This document shows positions 7,545 through 16,571 of a stretch of DNA of 64,000 nt, in pieces (within the stretch, counting starts at the first letter, position 1; each line of letters begins with the position of its first letter). The position numbers and the translations under genes were made by a program. Below the pieces are notes generated by a model. It had not been told where the DNA came from, made no database searches, and saw only the letters and a list, made by a program, of their open reading frames with translations. Source of the DNA: Brevibacillus_D fluminis_A (GTDB taxonomy: Bacteria; Bacillota; Bacilli; Brevibacillales; Brevibacillaceae); contig NZ_CM125436.1 of the NCBI RefSeq assembly GCF_052072235.1, positions 1,172,001 to 1,236,000 of the forward strand. Reading direction: 5' to 3'.

Positions 7545-9704
7545 TTACATTTCTGTCGAACATGCAGCGGTTCGAGCATAGGGCAGAGTGATTTCAAGCG
7601 TTGTTCCTTTGTTCCATTCACTTTCGATATGGATGGTCCCGGAATGATTTTCAATGATTTTTTTACTAACCATAAACCCTAAACCCGTACCTTTTTCTTT
7701 CGTGGTATAAAATGGTTGACCTATTTTACTCAGTATTTCGGGCGGTATTCCCGTTCCGTCGTCAACAATACGAATCATGATGTCGTCTTCTCTTTGTTTG
7801 ATTTGAATCGTGATCGTGCCACCTGAGGGCATGGCCTCGATGGCATTTTTGATGAAATTGATAAACACCTGTTTCATTTGATTCTCATCACACTGCAGCA
7901 TGGCAATCCCCTGGTCAAACTCGGTAACGATTTCAACATTATTCAAGATGGCCTGAGAGTGCAAAAGCGTGGTGGTTTGCAGCATGATCTGCCGAATATC
8001 GTTTGGTTCCAGCTTGATGGTTTGGGGCTTGGCAAGAACGAGCAGTTCGCTAAGAATTTGTTCAATTCGTTCACATTCAGAAGACATGATCCGAAAATAC
8101 TCTTCTTTGTCGCCAAAACCTGATGACATCAAATGAACGAACCCTTTTATGACGGTGATCGGATTTCTGATTTCATGCGCAATTCCTGCCGCCAACTGGC
8201 CTGCAACGGTTAATTTCTCGGAGTTTTGCAAGATCAATTGGGACTTCTTCCACTCGGTAATATCTCGCAAAATAACAGACCAGCCGTCCATAGTCCCGTC
8301 TGCATCATAAATGGGGAATTTGGAAATAGCCACATCCAGCATGACGCCATCTTTTCTGGAACGAACCGTCTCTTCCCCGAATATGGATGTTTCCTGATCG
8401 ACAGTCAGTGCTTGCTGCCTGATCGCTGCCATTTCTTCAGGAGGAATAAATGGTAGATCATATAAATGGACGCCAAGAATCTCCTCTTTTGTCCAGCCAA
8501 ACGTGGTTTCAAACGCTTGATTCGCGTGTACAACCCGCCGATCCAGATTCATGATCAAGATGCTGTCGACATTGTTTTCGATAAAAGATTCAAGCTGTTT
8601 TGTTTTGGCCTGCAAGGTTTCCTCTGCTTTTTTTCTCGCTGAAATATCGCGGCAAATTCCGGTCAAGCCGATCACGTTACCTGTGAGGTCAGTGATTGGG
8701 GAAAGCGTAGCGCTAACATGAAGGTGACTGCCGTCCTTGCGTTCGCGAATTGTCTCAAAGCCTACAAAAGAAGAACCTTTTTTAACGCTTTCATGGATGG
8801 CCTGCATGCTTTCTTTCAGGGAGTCGGGGATGATCGGCAGCTTTTTGCCGATGACGCTTTCGGCAGACCATCCGAACATCGACTCGAATGCAGGGTTTAT
8901 TTCTATCACTTTATCATCCATATCAATGACCCAAATGGCATCGGCATTGTTGCGAACAAATGATTCGAGCCGTTCTTTCGTCTTCCGCAGTTCATCCTGC
9001 TCCAAATATCGCTCGGTAATATCCTTGGCGACTCCATATACACCGACCACCTCATGATTGATGACGATGGGCATATTGGTAACATCTACATAGACGATCG
9101 AGCCATTTTTATGTACAGCTTTCGCTTGGTATCGTTGTGTGGTGCCAGTTGCTGCTTTTTGATAATGCTTCATCGTTTTTTCCCGATCATCTTCTGAAAC
9201 CAACGGCACGAACGATTGCTGGAGCAATTCTTCTCCACTGTAACCAAGCAGACGTTCCATGGCCGGATTGACAGTCAGATAATTGCCGTTCAAATCAAAG
9301 GAAAATACGGCATCCGGGTTCTGTTCAAAAAGCGACTTGTAGTGCTGCTCTTTTTGTGAATGCGCCGTTTTTTCATTTGTAACATCTTGAAAATACACGG
9401 TAAGCCCGGTTGTTGAAGGATACGCCCTTACGTCAAACCATTTTTTTAACGGAGGGGAAAATGCTTCAAATGCCACGGGTGCTTGTTCGCGCATCGCTCG
9501 ATGATAATGGTCATAACACGCTGCATTTACAGCTTCGGGGAACTCTTCCCAAATATTTTTACCTAACAGCTCCTCCCGATTGCGAAAAAGCAAACGAGTT
9601 GCTTCGAAATTTACGTACGTAAAGCACCATTTTTCATCTACAGCAAAGAATCCATCTGTAATTCTGTCTAAAATCTCATAACCGTTGCAGACGTGAAGAT
9701 TCAT
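7545..9704 (-). CDS. Cytosolic four-PAS sensor histidine kinase
   Basis: A 719-residue kinase with no membrane segment. Four PAS/PAC units lie at about residues 8-110, 122-235, 245-360 and 370-490, three of them ending in a D(I/V)T or DIS linker motif. Then come HisKA with phospho-acceptor His510 (IAHEIRNPITVIKGF) and HATPase with the N box (Asn620 region), DDGTGIP and GTGLGF. This architecture is that of the soluble sporulation/phosphorelay kinases (KinA/KinE type), which feed Spo0F. No response regulator is next to it, which supports a phosphorelay orphan. GAGGAG four bases before the ATG fixes the start. Ligands of the PAS units are unknown. Confidence 0.85.
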   Translation of the reverse strand: MNLHVCNGYEILDRITDGFFAVDEKWCFTYVNFEATRLLFRNREELLGKNIWEEFPEAVNAACYDHYHRAMREQAPVAFEAFSPPLKKWFDVRAYPSTTGLTVYFQDVTNEKTAHSQKEQHYKSLFEQNPDAVFSFDLNGNYLTVNPAMERLLGYSGEELLQQSFVPLVSEDDREKTMKHYQKAATGTTQRYQAKAVHKNGSIVYVDVTNMPIVINHEVVGVYGVAKDITERYLEQDELRKTKERLESFVRNNADAIWVIDMDDKVIEINPAFESMFGWSAESVIGKKLPIIPDSLKESMQAIHESVKKGSSFVGFETIRERKDGSHLHVSATLSPITDLTGNVIGLTGICRDISARKKAEETLQAKTKQLESFIENNVDSILIMNLDRRVVHANQAFETTFGWTKEEILGVHLYDLPFIPPEEMAAIRQQALTVDQETSIFGEETVRSRKDGVMLDVAISKFPIYDADGTMDGWSVILRDITEWKKSQLILQNSEKLTVAGQLAAGIAHEIRNPITVIKGFVHLMSSGFGDKEEYFRIMSSECERIEQILSELLVLAKPQTIKLEPNDIRQIMLQTTTLLHSQAILNNVEIVTEFDQGIAMLQCDENQMKQVFINFIKNAIEAMPSGGTITIQIKQREDDIMIRIVDDGTGIPPEILSKIGQPFYTTKEKGTGLGFMVSKKIIENHSGTIHIESEWNKGTTLEITLPYARTAACSTEM

Positions 9705-9771
9705 AGGTCTCCTCGCTTTGCTTTTTTATTCAGTCGAATTCCACTTCCGTATAACCTTATTAAAAACACAA

Positions 9772-9818
9772 TGAAATAACTATTTCAAAATTAGGACAAT
9801 AAATACCTTCTATTGTCC
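9772..9818. other. Two palindromes between kinase and rbsD
   Basis: TGAAATAACTATTTCA (9772-9787) is a 16-base palindrome. GGACAATA (9794-9801) pairs with TATTGTCC (9811-9818) as a small hairpin. The rest of the 300-base gap holds the kinase upstream region and the rbsD promoter. I see no gene here. Confidence 0.4.
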
Positions 9819-9895
9819 CGATTGAAACCATATTTTTGCATGTCGCGCGATGACGAAAAGCGCTTTTTCACATCCCCGGACACGGCAAACCCGGA

Positions 9896-9924
9896 TTGTC
9901 GACAACCAGCGAATCTTGTACAAT
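9896..9924 (+). promoter_or_regulatory. Promoter of rbsD
   Basis: TTGTCG (9896-9901) and TACAAT (9919-9924) have a 17-base spacer. The -35 lies in the palindrome TTGTCGACAA. An AAAAGCGCTTTTT palindrome about 30 bases further upstream resembles a weak cre. Confidence 0.55.
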
Positions 9925-10005
9925 ATCTGTTGAATCCAAGGCGAGGAGGGAAAAACGAATAAGCAGGTCAGAGGAAACCAGGCAAGAGGGATGAGGTGGC
10001 TTGTT

Positions 10006-10401
10006 ATGAAAAAAATCGGGATTTTGAACAGCGACATTTCGAGCGTGATCAGCCAGCTGGGGCATACGGACAAAATCGTCATCTGCGACAGCGGACTGCC
10101 GATACCGGACCATGTGAAACGCATCGATCTCGCACTGACAAAAGGTATTCCGTCCTTCATGGACACGCTTGCGGCTGTTTTGCTCGAGATGCAGGTGGAG
10201 CACGCGATCATTGCAAGCGAGATGGAGGAAAAAAGCCCGGGGCTGAAGCAACAGGTTGAACAGCTGCTGGCGGAAACCACCATCACGCAAGTATCCCACG
10301 AGGCGTTCAAGCAGTTGACGAAAGAAGCGAAGGCAATCATTCGTACAGGCGAGTTTACGCCGTATGCCAATGTTATTTTGCAGGCAGGCGTTGTTTTTTA
10401 G
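10006..10401 (+). CDS. rbsD: D-ribose pyranase RbsD
   Basis: A 131-residue protein, the same length as B. subtilis RbsD. It shares the starting MKKxGILNS with catalytic-type His25 (LGHTDKIVICDSGLPIP) and the ending AVIRTGEFTPYANVILQ as AIIRTGEFTPYAN. RbsD interconverts beta-pyran and beta-furan forms of ribose and similar sugars. The ATG at 10006 is preceded by GAGGTG seven bases upstream; an upstream in-frame ATG lacks one. It stands ahead of, and apart from, the LacI and ABC genes, but one LacI-type operator lies just past its stop. No ribokinase is present, so the sugar may not be ribose itself. Confidence 0.88.
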   Translation: MKKIGILNSDISSVISQLGHTDKIVICDSGLPIPDHVKRIDLALTKGIPSFMDTLAAVLLEMQVEHAIIASEMEEKSPGLKQQVEQLLAETTITQVSHEAFKQLTKEAKAIIRTGEFTPYANVILQAGVVF

Positions 10402-10448
10402 GCGAAAAGCGGTTCGAGGCGTGCCTGGGCAGGCTGTGCGTGTTGGAG

Positions 10449-10460
10449 TGAAACGTTTTA
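10449..10460. promoter_or_regulatory. LacI-type operator O1
   Basis: TGAAACGTTTTA, one mismatch from the perfect palindrome TGAAACGTTTCA found at 10622 and 11692. It lies 48 bases past the rbsD stop. Confidence 0.6.
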
Positions 10461-10508
10461 TTATTCGGTAAAGAGTTTTGAATAGAAAGAAAAATTAGAA
10501 ACCGGATA

Positions 10509-10537
10509 TTGAATTGGAAGCGGTTTCGGCGTATACT
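10509..10537 (+). promoter_or_regulatory. Promoter of the LacI regulator gene
   Basis: TTGAAT (10509-10514) and TATACT (10532-10537) have a 17-base spacer. Operator O2 starts eight bases downstream, on the expected start site. Confidence 0.6.
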
Positions 10538-10545
10538 GTGATCAA

Positions 10546-10557
10546 TGAAACGTTTTA
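10546..10557. promoter_or_regulatory. LacI-type operator O2 at the lacI-like transcription start
   Basis: TGAAACGTTTTA, identical in sequence to O1. Its position just after the -10 indicates autorepression. Confidence 0.65.
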
Positions 10558-10621
10558 CTGCGTAAAAAACACTCGTAACGGACCAAATTTTCGACCGGAG
10601 AATTATTTTTTGGCTTTTCAA

Positions 10622-10633
10622 TGAAACGTTTCA
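10622..10633. promoter_or_regulatory. LacI-type operator O3 (perfect palindrome)
   Basis: ATGAAACGTTTCAT (10621-10634) is a perfect 14-base palindrome lying just before the ribosome site (GAGGTGAGAG) of the regulator gene. It is 76 bases from O2. Confidence 0.7.
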
Positions 10634-10647
10634 TTATGAGGTGAGAG

Positions 10648-11655
10648 ATGACACCTACCATTAAAGATGTGGCAACAGCAGCAGGGGTATCGATCGGGAC
10701 CGTTTCCAAGGTGATCAACAACTCGGGTTTTGTCAGCGACAAGATCAGGGAACGGGTGCTGCTCGCGATATCGCTTTTAAATTACAAGCCGAATGCGCTC
10801 GCACGCAGCTTGAAGCAGGCAAAAACGCGGATGATCGGGATGACGATCGAGGACATCTCCAATCCCTATATGATGAAAATCATGAAATCGGTGGAAGATG
10901 TGGCGAATGAAATGGACTACAGCGTCATTTTTTGCTCGCACAACAACAATCCCGAGCAGGAAAAAAAGGCGCTCCAATGGCTGATTGAGCAGCGGGTCGA
11001 CGGGATCGTCATGGTCCCGACCGGCAGGAATCTGGACGAGCTGAATTTGCCCCAAACGATTCCGGTGATGCTGGTGGACCGGAAAGTGGAAAATACCCGG
11101 TTTGACACGGTCGTCCACGAAAACCGCAATACATCCATCACTTTGGTTCAGCATTTGTATTTCCACGGCTATCGCGAACTGCTTTATGTGCATGGCGCTC
11201 TCAGCCATTCGGCGGAGGTCGAGCGTTATCAAGGCATCGTCAAGGCGATTGAGCTGCTTGGACTCGATCCGCTCAAGCAGTCATTTGTGGAAGTCGACGC
11301 CAACCGCGACGACATAAGCCAGACGGTGCGCGCGTATCTGGAGGCAGCGGGATTGCCCGATGGCATTTATGCGACCAACGAGAAGGCGCTGGCCGGCACG
11401 GTGAAAGCGCTGTGGGATATGAATGTCAGCGTGCCTGATGATGTCGGCGTAGTCGGCTTCGGCGATATTGACACCTACGGCATTTTGCGGCCGAGCTTTA
11501 CCGTGGCGAAGGAAGACCCCCATGAAGTGGGGAAAATCGCGGCGGAGATTTTGTTCGAGCGTCTGGAAAACGGCAAGCAGCAGCTTCAGCCGAAAGAGTT
11601 TCTGGTTACACCGAAACTGAGCATCGGAACTTCTTGCGGTACGCACTCTCGTTGA
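10648..11655 (+). CDS. LacI-family transcriptional regulator of the sugar operon
   Basis: A 335-residue repressor. The N-terminal helix-turn-helix (TIKDVATAAGVSIGTVSKVINN, split here by fold) is followed by a hinge helix (NALARSLKQAKTRMIG) and a periplasmic-binding-protein-like core ending in DVGVVGFGDIDTYGILRPSFT, typical of RbsR/CcpA relatives. GAGGTGAGAG just upstream supports the ATG. The 12-base motif TGAAACGTTTCA occurs four times around it (10449, 10546, 10622, 11692), which points to autorepression and control of the ABC operon. Spacing of the motif centre differs from the 14-base cre, so this is a dedicated operator and not a CcpA site. Confidence 0.88.
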   Translation: MTPTIKDVATAAGVSIGTVSKVINNSGFVSDKIRERVLLAISLLNYKPNALARSLKQAKTRMIGMTIEDISNPYMMKIMKSVEDVANEMDYSVIFCSHNNNPEQEKKALQWLIEQRVDGIVMVPTGRNLDELNLPQTIPVMLVDRKVENTRFDTVVHENRNTSITLVQHLYFHGYRELLYVHGALSHSAEVERYQGIVKAIELLGLDPLKQSFVEVDANRDDISQTVRAYLEAAGLPDGIYATNEKALAGTVKALWDMNVSVPDDVGVVGFGDIDTYGILRPSFTVAKEDPHEVGKIAAEILFERLENGKQQLQPKEFLVTPKLSIGTSCGTHSR

Positions 11656-11703
11656 GAGGCGGCCGCAGAAGTTTATCTTTTATCCTTTCAGTGAAACGTT
11701 TCA
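11652..11703 (+). promoter_or_regulatory. Candidate operon promoter with operator O4
   Basis: TTGAGA (11652-11657), a 16-base spacer and TATCTT (11674-11679) precede the perfect palindrome TGAAACGTTTCA (11692-11703). The layout (operator just after the start site) repeats that seen at the regulator promoter. The ABC operon begins 125 bases downstream. Confidence 0.5.
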
Positions 11704-11827
11704 TTTTGGAATTGGCAACGCTTACTCGAACATACGGCACTCATGGGGAGGTGAAAAGGGCACGCCTGGCAGCAGTTGCAATCGTCTGGAAAATGCTTTT
11801 GGAACGAGAAAAACAGGGGGGAACAAA

Positions 11828-12877
11828 ATGAAAAAAATCGCAGGAACCATGTTGGCAATGGCACTGTTCGCATCGCTTGCCGCTTGCGGCTCGAACCAAG
11901 GGGCAGGAAACACGGGCAGCACGCCAGCGAATACTTCCGGCACGGCCGCACCGGAGGCGAAATCGGACGGCAAGTTGAAAATCGGGATGTCCAACTCGGT
12001 GCTGAGCATCGACTTCTTCGTGGCGCTCAAGCAAGGTGTGGAACAGGGAGCAGCGAAGAACGGGTTCGAGCTGATCAACACCAATGCGAACGGAGACGCT
12101 GCCAAGCAAGTGGCCGACATCGAGGACATGATTCAAAAAGGGGTGCAGGCGATCATCGTCAATCCGCAGGACGTCGATGCGATCGTGCCCGCAGTGGAAA
12201 AAGCCAACCAGGCGAACATCCCGGTGATCGCGCTCGACCGCGGCGCTTCGGCCGGCAAGCTGCTCTCGTTTTTGGAGACGGACAATGTCGAGATGGGGCG
12301 GAAGGCAGCGGACTACATCGCAGAAAAGCTGAAAGAAAAATACGGCGACTACAAAGGAAATGTCGTCGAACTGCAAGGTCTGCTCGGAACGACGGCAGCG
12401 CGTGACCGGGGCAAAGGCTTTAACGCCCAGATTGAAGGGAAATATCCGAATATTAAAATAATCGCGCGCCAAGCGGCTGATTTTAACCAGGAAAAAGCGC
12501 TCAACGTGATGACGAACATCATGCAGGCCAATCCGCAAATCGATGCGGTCTTCGGCCATAACGACGACAATACCGTCGGCGCGGCCAATGCGATCGACCA
12601 GGCGGGACGCTTCAAGCCGATCGGCGATAAAGACCATATCGTCATCATCGGGATCGACGGGACGCGCCAAGCGGTTCAGGCGATCAAGGATGGCCGCATC
12701 GACGGGACGATTTCGCAGGTGCCGATCGAGATGGGCGAGATGGCAGTCGATTATGTGAAACAGGCGCTGCTCGACAAGAAACAGGTGGAGGAGCACACCT
12801 TCACGCGCAACTTCCTGGTGACGAAAGATAACGTGGACAAAGAAAAACTGTGGGCGTCCGAGCTGAAGGGCAACTGA
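11828..12877 (+). CDS. Sugar ABC transporter substrate-binding lipoprotein (RbsB-like)
   Basis: A 349-residue lipoprotein. The lipobox SLAACG gives Cys20, and an Asn/Thr/Gly-rich linker to about residue 48 tethers the binding domain. The core (KIGMSNSVLSIDFFVALKQG, VNPQDVDAIVPAVEKA, VIALDRG, GHNDDNTVGAANAI, IGIDGTRQAVQAI) is a type I periplasmic-binding fold of the ribose/galactose class. It captures a sugar outside and hands it to the permease encoded two genes on. A GGGGG site lies six bases before the ATG. The true ligand cannot be read from sequence. Confidence 0.9.
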   Translation: MKKIAGTMLAMALFASLAACGSNQGAGNTGSTPANTSGTAAPEAKSDGKLKIGMSNSVLSIDFFVALKQGVEQGAAKNGFELINTNANGDAAKQVADIEDMIQKGVQAIIVNPQDVDAIVPAVEKANQANIPVIALDRGASAGKLLSFLETDNVEMGRKAADYIAEKLKEKYGDYKGNVVELQGLLGTTAARDRGKGFNAQIEGKYPNIKIIARQAADFNQEKALNVMTNIMQANPQIDAVFGHNDDNTVGAANAIDQAGRFKPIGDKDHIVIIGIDGTRQAVQAIKDGRIDGTISQVPIEMGEMAVDYVKQALLDKKQVEEHTFTRNFLVTKDNVDKEKLWASELKGN

Positions 12878-12962
12878 TCGGCTGACAGGCGCGGGAAAGG
12901 AAGGCGCCGTCTGGTCAGCAGGCGGTTCCCTTTCCCAAACAAGACGCGGAGGGATCGAGAGG

Positions 12963-14465
12963 ATGACCAACACGGCGTTGCTTACGATGACGGGCATCTC
13001 CAAGTCATTTCCTGGTGTAAAGGCGTTAGATAACGTGCACATGACCGCTCACGCCGGGGAAGTCGTCGGGCTGCTCGGTGAAAACGGAGCGGGCAAATCG
13101 ACGCTGATGAAGATTTTGAGCGGTATTTACACGCCGGACGCAGGCGACATCCGTCTGGAAGGCGAGCCGATCACGCTGCGGGGGCCCAGGCATTCGCAAA
13201 GCGTCGGCATCAGCATCATCCATCAGGAATTGAATTTGCTGCCGCATTTGACGGTGGCGGAAAATATCTACATTCAAAATTTGCCGACCAAAGGGATGTC
13301 ATTTGATAAAAAAAAGCTGTATCAAGATACGCAGCGTTTGCTCGATGAGCTTGGCTTCGAGATTGATCCGAAAAGTCTGGTCGGCGATTTGTCGGTCGGG
13401 ACGCAGCAGATGGTAGAGATCGCCAAGGCGCTGTCTTTTCAGGCCAAGGTCATTATCATGGATGAACCCACCTCTGCGATTACCGAACAGGAGACGGCGA
13501 AGCTGTTTGAGATCATTCGCTCGCTGCGGGACAAAGGAATCGCGATCATTTACATATCGCACCGGATGGAAGAAATCTATGCGATTTGCGACCGGGTCGT
13601 CGTCTTGCGGGATGGCTGCAATGCAGGCGATGGGCTTGCCCGCGAGCTAATGCCGGAGCAGATCGTCAAGATGCTGGTCGGTCGGGAGCTGACGCAAATT
13701 TTTCCGGAGCGCAGCGTCACGCCAGGCGAGGATGTCGTGCTGGAGGTCAAGCGGCTCAGCCGCAAAGGTGCGTTTTCCGATATTTCCTTCCGGCTGCACA
13801 AAGGCGAAATTCTCGGGTTTTCCGGGATGATGGGGTCGGGGCGAACCGAGCTGATGGAGGCGATTTTCGGGTTTGCGCCGGCGACTGGCGGGGAGATTTG
13901 GATCGATGGGGCATTGACCAGGATTCGTTCGACGCGCGATACGATTTCGCGAGGCTTCGCATTAGTGCCGGAGGACCGCAGGCATCAAGGGATGATCGGC
14001 AATTTTTCCGTCGCGCAAAACATTTCGCTTACGACGCTGAAAAAAATCGCGGGCCTTTTCCAAAAGATCAATGGCAAAAAAGAGCGTGAGATCGCGGAGC
14101 GCTACATCGACGAGCTGCGCATCCGGCCGGCGAACGGAAATGCCGTCATGGCGAATTTGAGCGGGGGCAATCAGCAAAAGGCGATTCTTGCCAAATGGCT
14201 GGAAACGAAGCCCGCGATCCTCATTTTGGACGAACCGACGCGCGGCATCGATATCGGGGCGAAAGCGGAGATTTATCAAATCATTCAGGAGCTGTCGCGC
14301 CAGGGGACTTCGATCATCGTGATTTCCTCGGAATTGCCGGAGGTGATCGGGCTTGCCGACAGAATCCTGGTGATGGCGGATGGCCGGATCACGGGAGCGT
14401 TCTCGCGTGAAGAAGCGACGCCGGAGCGCATCATGCTGTGCGCGACAAAGGGGGGAGTCGTATGA
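12963..14465 (+). CDS. Sugar ABC transporter ATP-binding protein (RbsA-like, duplicated ATPase)
   Basis: A 500-residue protein with two ATPase halves. In the first half the Walker A is GENGAGKST (39-47), the signature LSVGTQQMVEIAKAL, and Walker B IIMDEPTSA. The second half has the usual degenerate Walker A GMMGSGRTE but an intact LSGGNQQKAILAKWL and ILDEPTRGIDIGAK. This is the standard CUT2-family pattern (RbsA/MglA). The stop codon overlaps the start of the permease gene (ATGA), so the two are coupled. An 85-base gap with GGAGG separates it from the binding-protein gene. Confidence 0.92.
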   Translation: MTNTALLTMTGISKSFPGVKALDNVHMTAHAGEVVGLLGENGAGKSTLMKILSGIYTPDAGDIRLEGEPITLRGPRHSQSVGISIIHQELNLLPHLTVAENIYIQNLPTKGMSFDKKKLYQDTQRLLDELGFEIDPKSLVGDLSVGTQQMVEIAKALSFQAKVIIMDEPTSAITEQETAKLFEIIRSLRDKGIAIIYISHRMEEIYAICDRVVVLRDGCNAGDGLARELMPEQIVKMLVGRELTQIFPERSVTPGEDVVLEVKRLSRKGAFSDISFRLHKGEILGFSGMMGSGRTELMEAIFGFAPATGGEIWIDGALTRIRSTRDTISRGFALVPEDRRHQGMIGNFSVAQNISLTTLKKIAGLFQKINGKKEREIAERYIDELRIRPANGNAVMANLSGGNQQKAILAKWLETKPAILILDEPTRGIDIGAKAEIYQIIQELSRQGTSIIVISSELPEVIGLADRILVMADGRITGAFSREEATPERIMLCATKGGVV

Positions 14466-15490
14466 GTGAACAGGATGTCATCGTGAAGGAATCCGCGGTG
14501 GAGCCATTGAAAACGACTGGTAAACAAGGACAGGCCGATGTGCGGACGAACCACTTCCTGTCGATCTTGTTAAAAAATAAAGTATTGATTGCGCTGTTGC
14601 TGCTGTCGCTGTTTTTTTCCGTATCGTCGGAGCAATTCCTCCGGGTGGACAATATTCTCAACATTTTTCTGCAGAGCGCGATCATGGGGATTGTCGCGAT
14701 CGGGATGACCTATGTGATCATCACCGCCGGGATCGATTTGGGCGTCGGCTCGGTCGTCGCAGTCTCCGGCATGTTTATCGCCGGACTGGTTAACGCCGGG
14801 GTGCCGTTTGTCATCGCGATGCTGGCAGGCTTGCTCATTGGGCTGGCCAGCGGGCTCATCAACGGTTTTTTCATTACCCGTTTCAATATGGCGCCGTTCA
14901 TCGTGACGCTGGGCATGATGGCGGCAGCGCGCTCGATTACGCTGGTCTATTCGGATGCGCAGACGATTTCCGTGTACAAGGACCCGGTTTTGCAATATTT
15001 GCGGATGGGCGACATCGCCGGTATTCCGGTGCTGATCGTAATCACGGTGATCATGTTTTTCCTCGCGCATTATGTGCTGTCCGGCACCGTGTTCGGCCGC
15101 CACGTCTACGCCATCGGCAGCAACAAGAAGGCGGCGGAGCTGTCCGGGATTCATGTCAAACGGGTTGAGCTGGTGGTCTATCTGATCGCCGGGACGCTGG
15201 CTGGGCTGGGCGGTCTGATGATGACGGCGAGGCTGGGGTCAGGCACTCCGCTTGCCGGCGTCAATCTTGAGCTGATGGCGATCGCTGCGGTCGTCATCGG
15301 CGGCACCAGCTTGTCCGGCGGGAAAGGAACGATTTTCGGCACGTTGGTCGGGGTGCTCTTGATCAATGTGCTGAATACGGGGATGAACCTGATTAACATT
15401 TCATCCAACTATCAGGGGCTGATCATGGGCGGCGTCATCTTGCTGGCAGCCTTGATCGACAGCGTGAGCAATCGGAAAGCCAAAAAATAA
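14462..15490 (+). CDS. Sugar ABC transporter permease (RbsC-like)
   Basis: A 342-residue CUT2 permease. A soluble N-terminus of about 35 residues is followed by eight to ten hydrophobic segments. The family marks are GMTYVIITAGIDLGVGSV near residue 85 and AVVIGGTSLSGGKGTIFGTL near 280. The start is the ATG of the ATGA overlap with the ATPase gene; GGGGGAG lies four bases upstream. It forms the membrane channel of the importer and probably works as a homodimer with the neighbouring ATPase. Confidence 0.92.
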   Translation: MSEQDVIVKESAVEPLKTTGKQGQADVRTNHFLSILLKNKVLIALLLLSLFFSVSSEQFLRVDNILNIFLQSAIMGIVAIGMTYVIITAGIDLGVGSVVAVSGMFIAGLVNAGVPFVIAMLAGLLIGLASGLINGFFITRFNMAPFIVTLGMMAAARSITLVYSDAQTISVYKDPVLQYLRMGDIAGIPVLIVITVIMFFLAHYVLSGTVFGRHVYAIGSNKKAAELSGIHVKRVELVVYLIAGTLAGLGGLMMTARLGSGTPLAGVNLELMAIAAVVIGGTSLSGGKGTIFGTLVGVLLINVLNTGMNLINISSNYQGLIMGGVILLAALIDSVSNRKAKK

Positions 15491-15511
15491 AAGCGACGTG
15501 GAGGTCATACA

Positions 15512-16534
15512 ATGAGCCAGGATAAAGCGAAAATGAAAAAATTTATCAATGATCCGGAAAAAGTCGTCGATGATATGCTCGAAGGACTGCTGCTCGCCCA
15601 CTCCGATCAATTGAAGAGCGTGCGCAAAGACAACCGCGCACTGGCACGCATCGATGCGCCGGTAAAAGGCAAGGTGGCGATTGCGACAGGCGGCGGCTCC
15701 GGGCATCTGCCGCTGTTCCTTGGCTATGTCGGCAAGGGCATGCTGGACGGCGTGGCGGTCGGCGACATTTTTGCCTCGCCAAGCTCGCAGCAAATGCTCG
15801 ATGTCACCCGTGCGATCAACGGCGGTGCCGGGGTGTTGTACATTTACGGAAATTACGGCGGGGACGTCATGAACTTTGATATGGCAGCGGAGCTTGCCGA
15901 TCTGGAGGATATTCGCGTGGAAACGGTGGTCGCCACCGATGACGTCGCCTCCATGCCGAAAGGGCACGAGCACCAGCGGCGCGGTGTCGCCGGGATGTTT
16001 TACTTGTACAAAACCGCGTCGGCCAAAGCGGAATTGGGAGGCAGTCTGGAGGAAGTCAAGCGCATTGCCGAGCTGGCCAATGCCAATGTCCGCACGATGG
16101 GCGTCGCCCTCACGCCGTGCATTTTGCCAGCGGTCGGCCGTCCGACGTTTACCATCGGCGACGGTGAAATGGAGATCGGCATGGGGATTCATGGCGAGCC
16201 GGGCATCCAGCGCGGAACGATTGAAACGGCTGACGAGGTGGCTACGTCACTGGTGACGGCGATCCTGGCCGATCTGCCGGTCGAGGAGGGGCAGGACGTG
16301 TCCGTTTTGATCAACGGGCTGGGCGCGACGCCGCTTGAAGAGCTGTACATCGTCTATCGTGCGGTGCATCGCCAGCTTGCGGAAAAAGGCATCCGCATCT
16401 ACAGCCGCTATATCGGCGAGTTCGCGACATCGCTGGAAATGACGGGGCTGTCCGTGTCGATCCTGCGCCTCGACGACGAGCTGCGCCGTCTGCTTGATGT
16501 CCCGTTCCAAACGCCGTTTTACACCCAAAACTGA
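15512..16534 (+). CDS. dhaK: Dihydroxyacetone kinase-type subunit K (DhaK/DAK1 domain)
   Basis: A 340-residue DAK1 protein. The ketose-binding GGGSGH loop lies at 60-65 and the hemiaminal-forming His is His227 (GIHGEPG), so a covalent adduct with a short ketose is expected. Family members phosphorylate dihydroxyacetone, erythrulose or apulose; the operon's ribose-type importer argues for a C4-C5 sugar and not DHA, which is inference. The partner ATP-binding subunit DhaL is at 18011, now separated by an inserted TnpB element. No DhaM phosphotransfer subunit is present. GGAGG precedes the ATG. Confidence 0.88.
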   Translation: MSQDKAKMKKFINDPEKVVDDMLEGLLLAHSDQLKSVRKDNRALARIDAPVKGKVAIATGGGSGHLPLFLGYVGKGMLDGVAVGDIFASPSSQQMLDVTRAINGGAGVLYIYGNYGGDVMNFDMAAELADLEDIRVETVVATDDVASMPKGHEHQRRGVAGMFYLYKTASAKAELGGSLEEVKRIAELANANVRTMGVALTPCILPAVGRPTFTIGDGEMEIGMGIHGEPGIQRGTIETADEVATSLVTAILADLPVEEGQDVSVLINGLGATPLEELYIVYRAVHRQLAEKGIRIYSRYIGEFATSLEMTGLSVSILRLDDELRRLLDVPFQTPFYTQN

Positions 16535-16571
16535 TAGGTCTACCTAGTTCTACGCAAAGGTGGAGAGAGAG

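Noticed and set aside
9705..9760. Sigma-H promoter for the PAS kinase
   Set aside because: A GAATAA-type -10 is present on the minus strand, but no -35 at the right distance.
9855..9869. GAAAAGCGCTTTTTC as a cre for rbsD
   Set aside because: Three of the 14 consensus positions fail; kept only as a remark in the rbsD promoter entry.
10449..10633. CcpA cre sites around the LacI gene
   Set aside because: The repeated motif TGAAACGTTTCA is centred differently and is 12 bases long, so it is better explained as the operator of the adjacent LacI protein.
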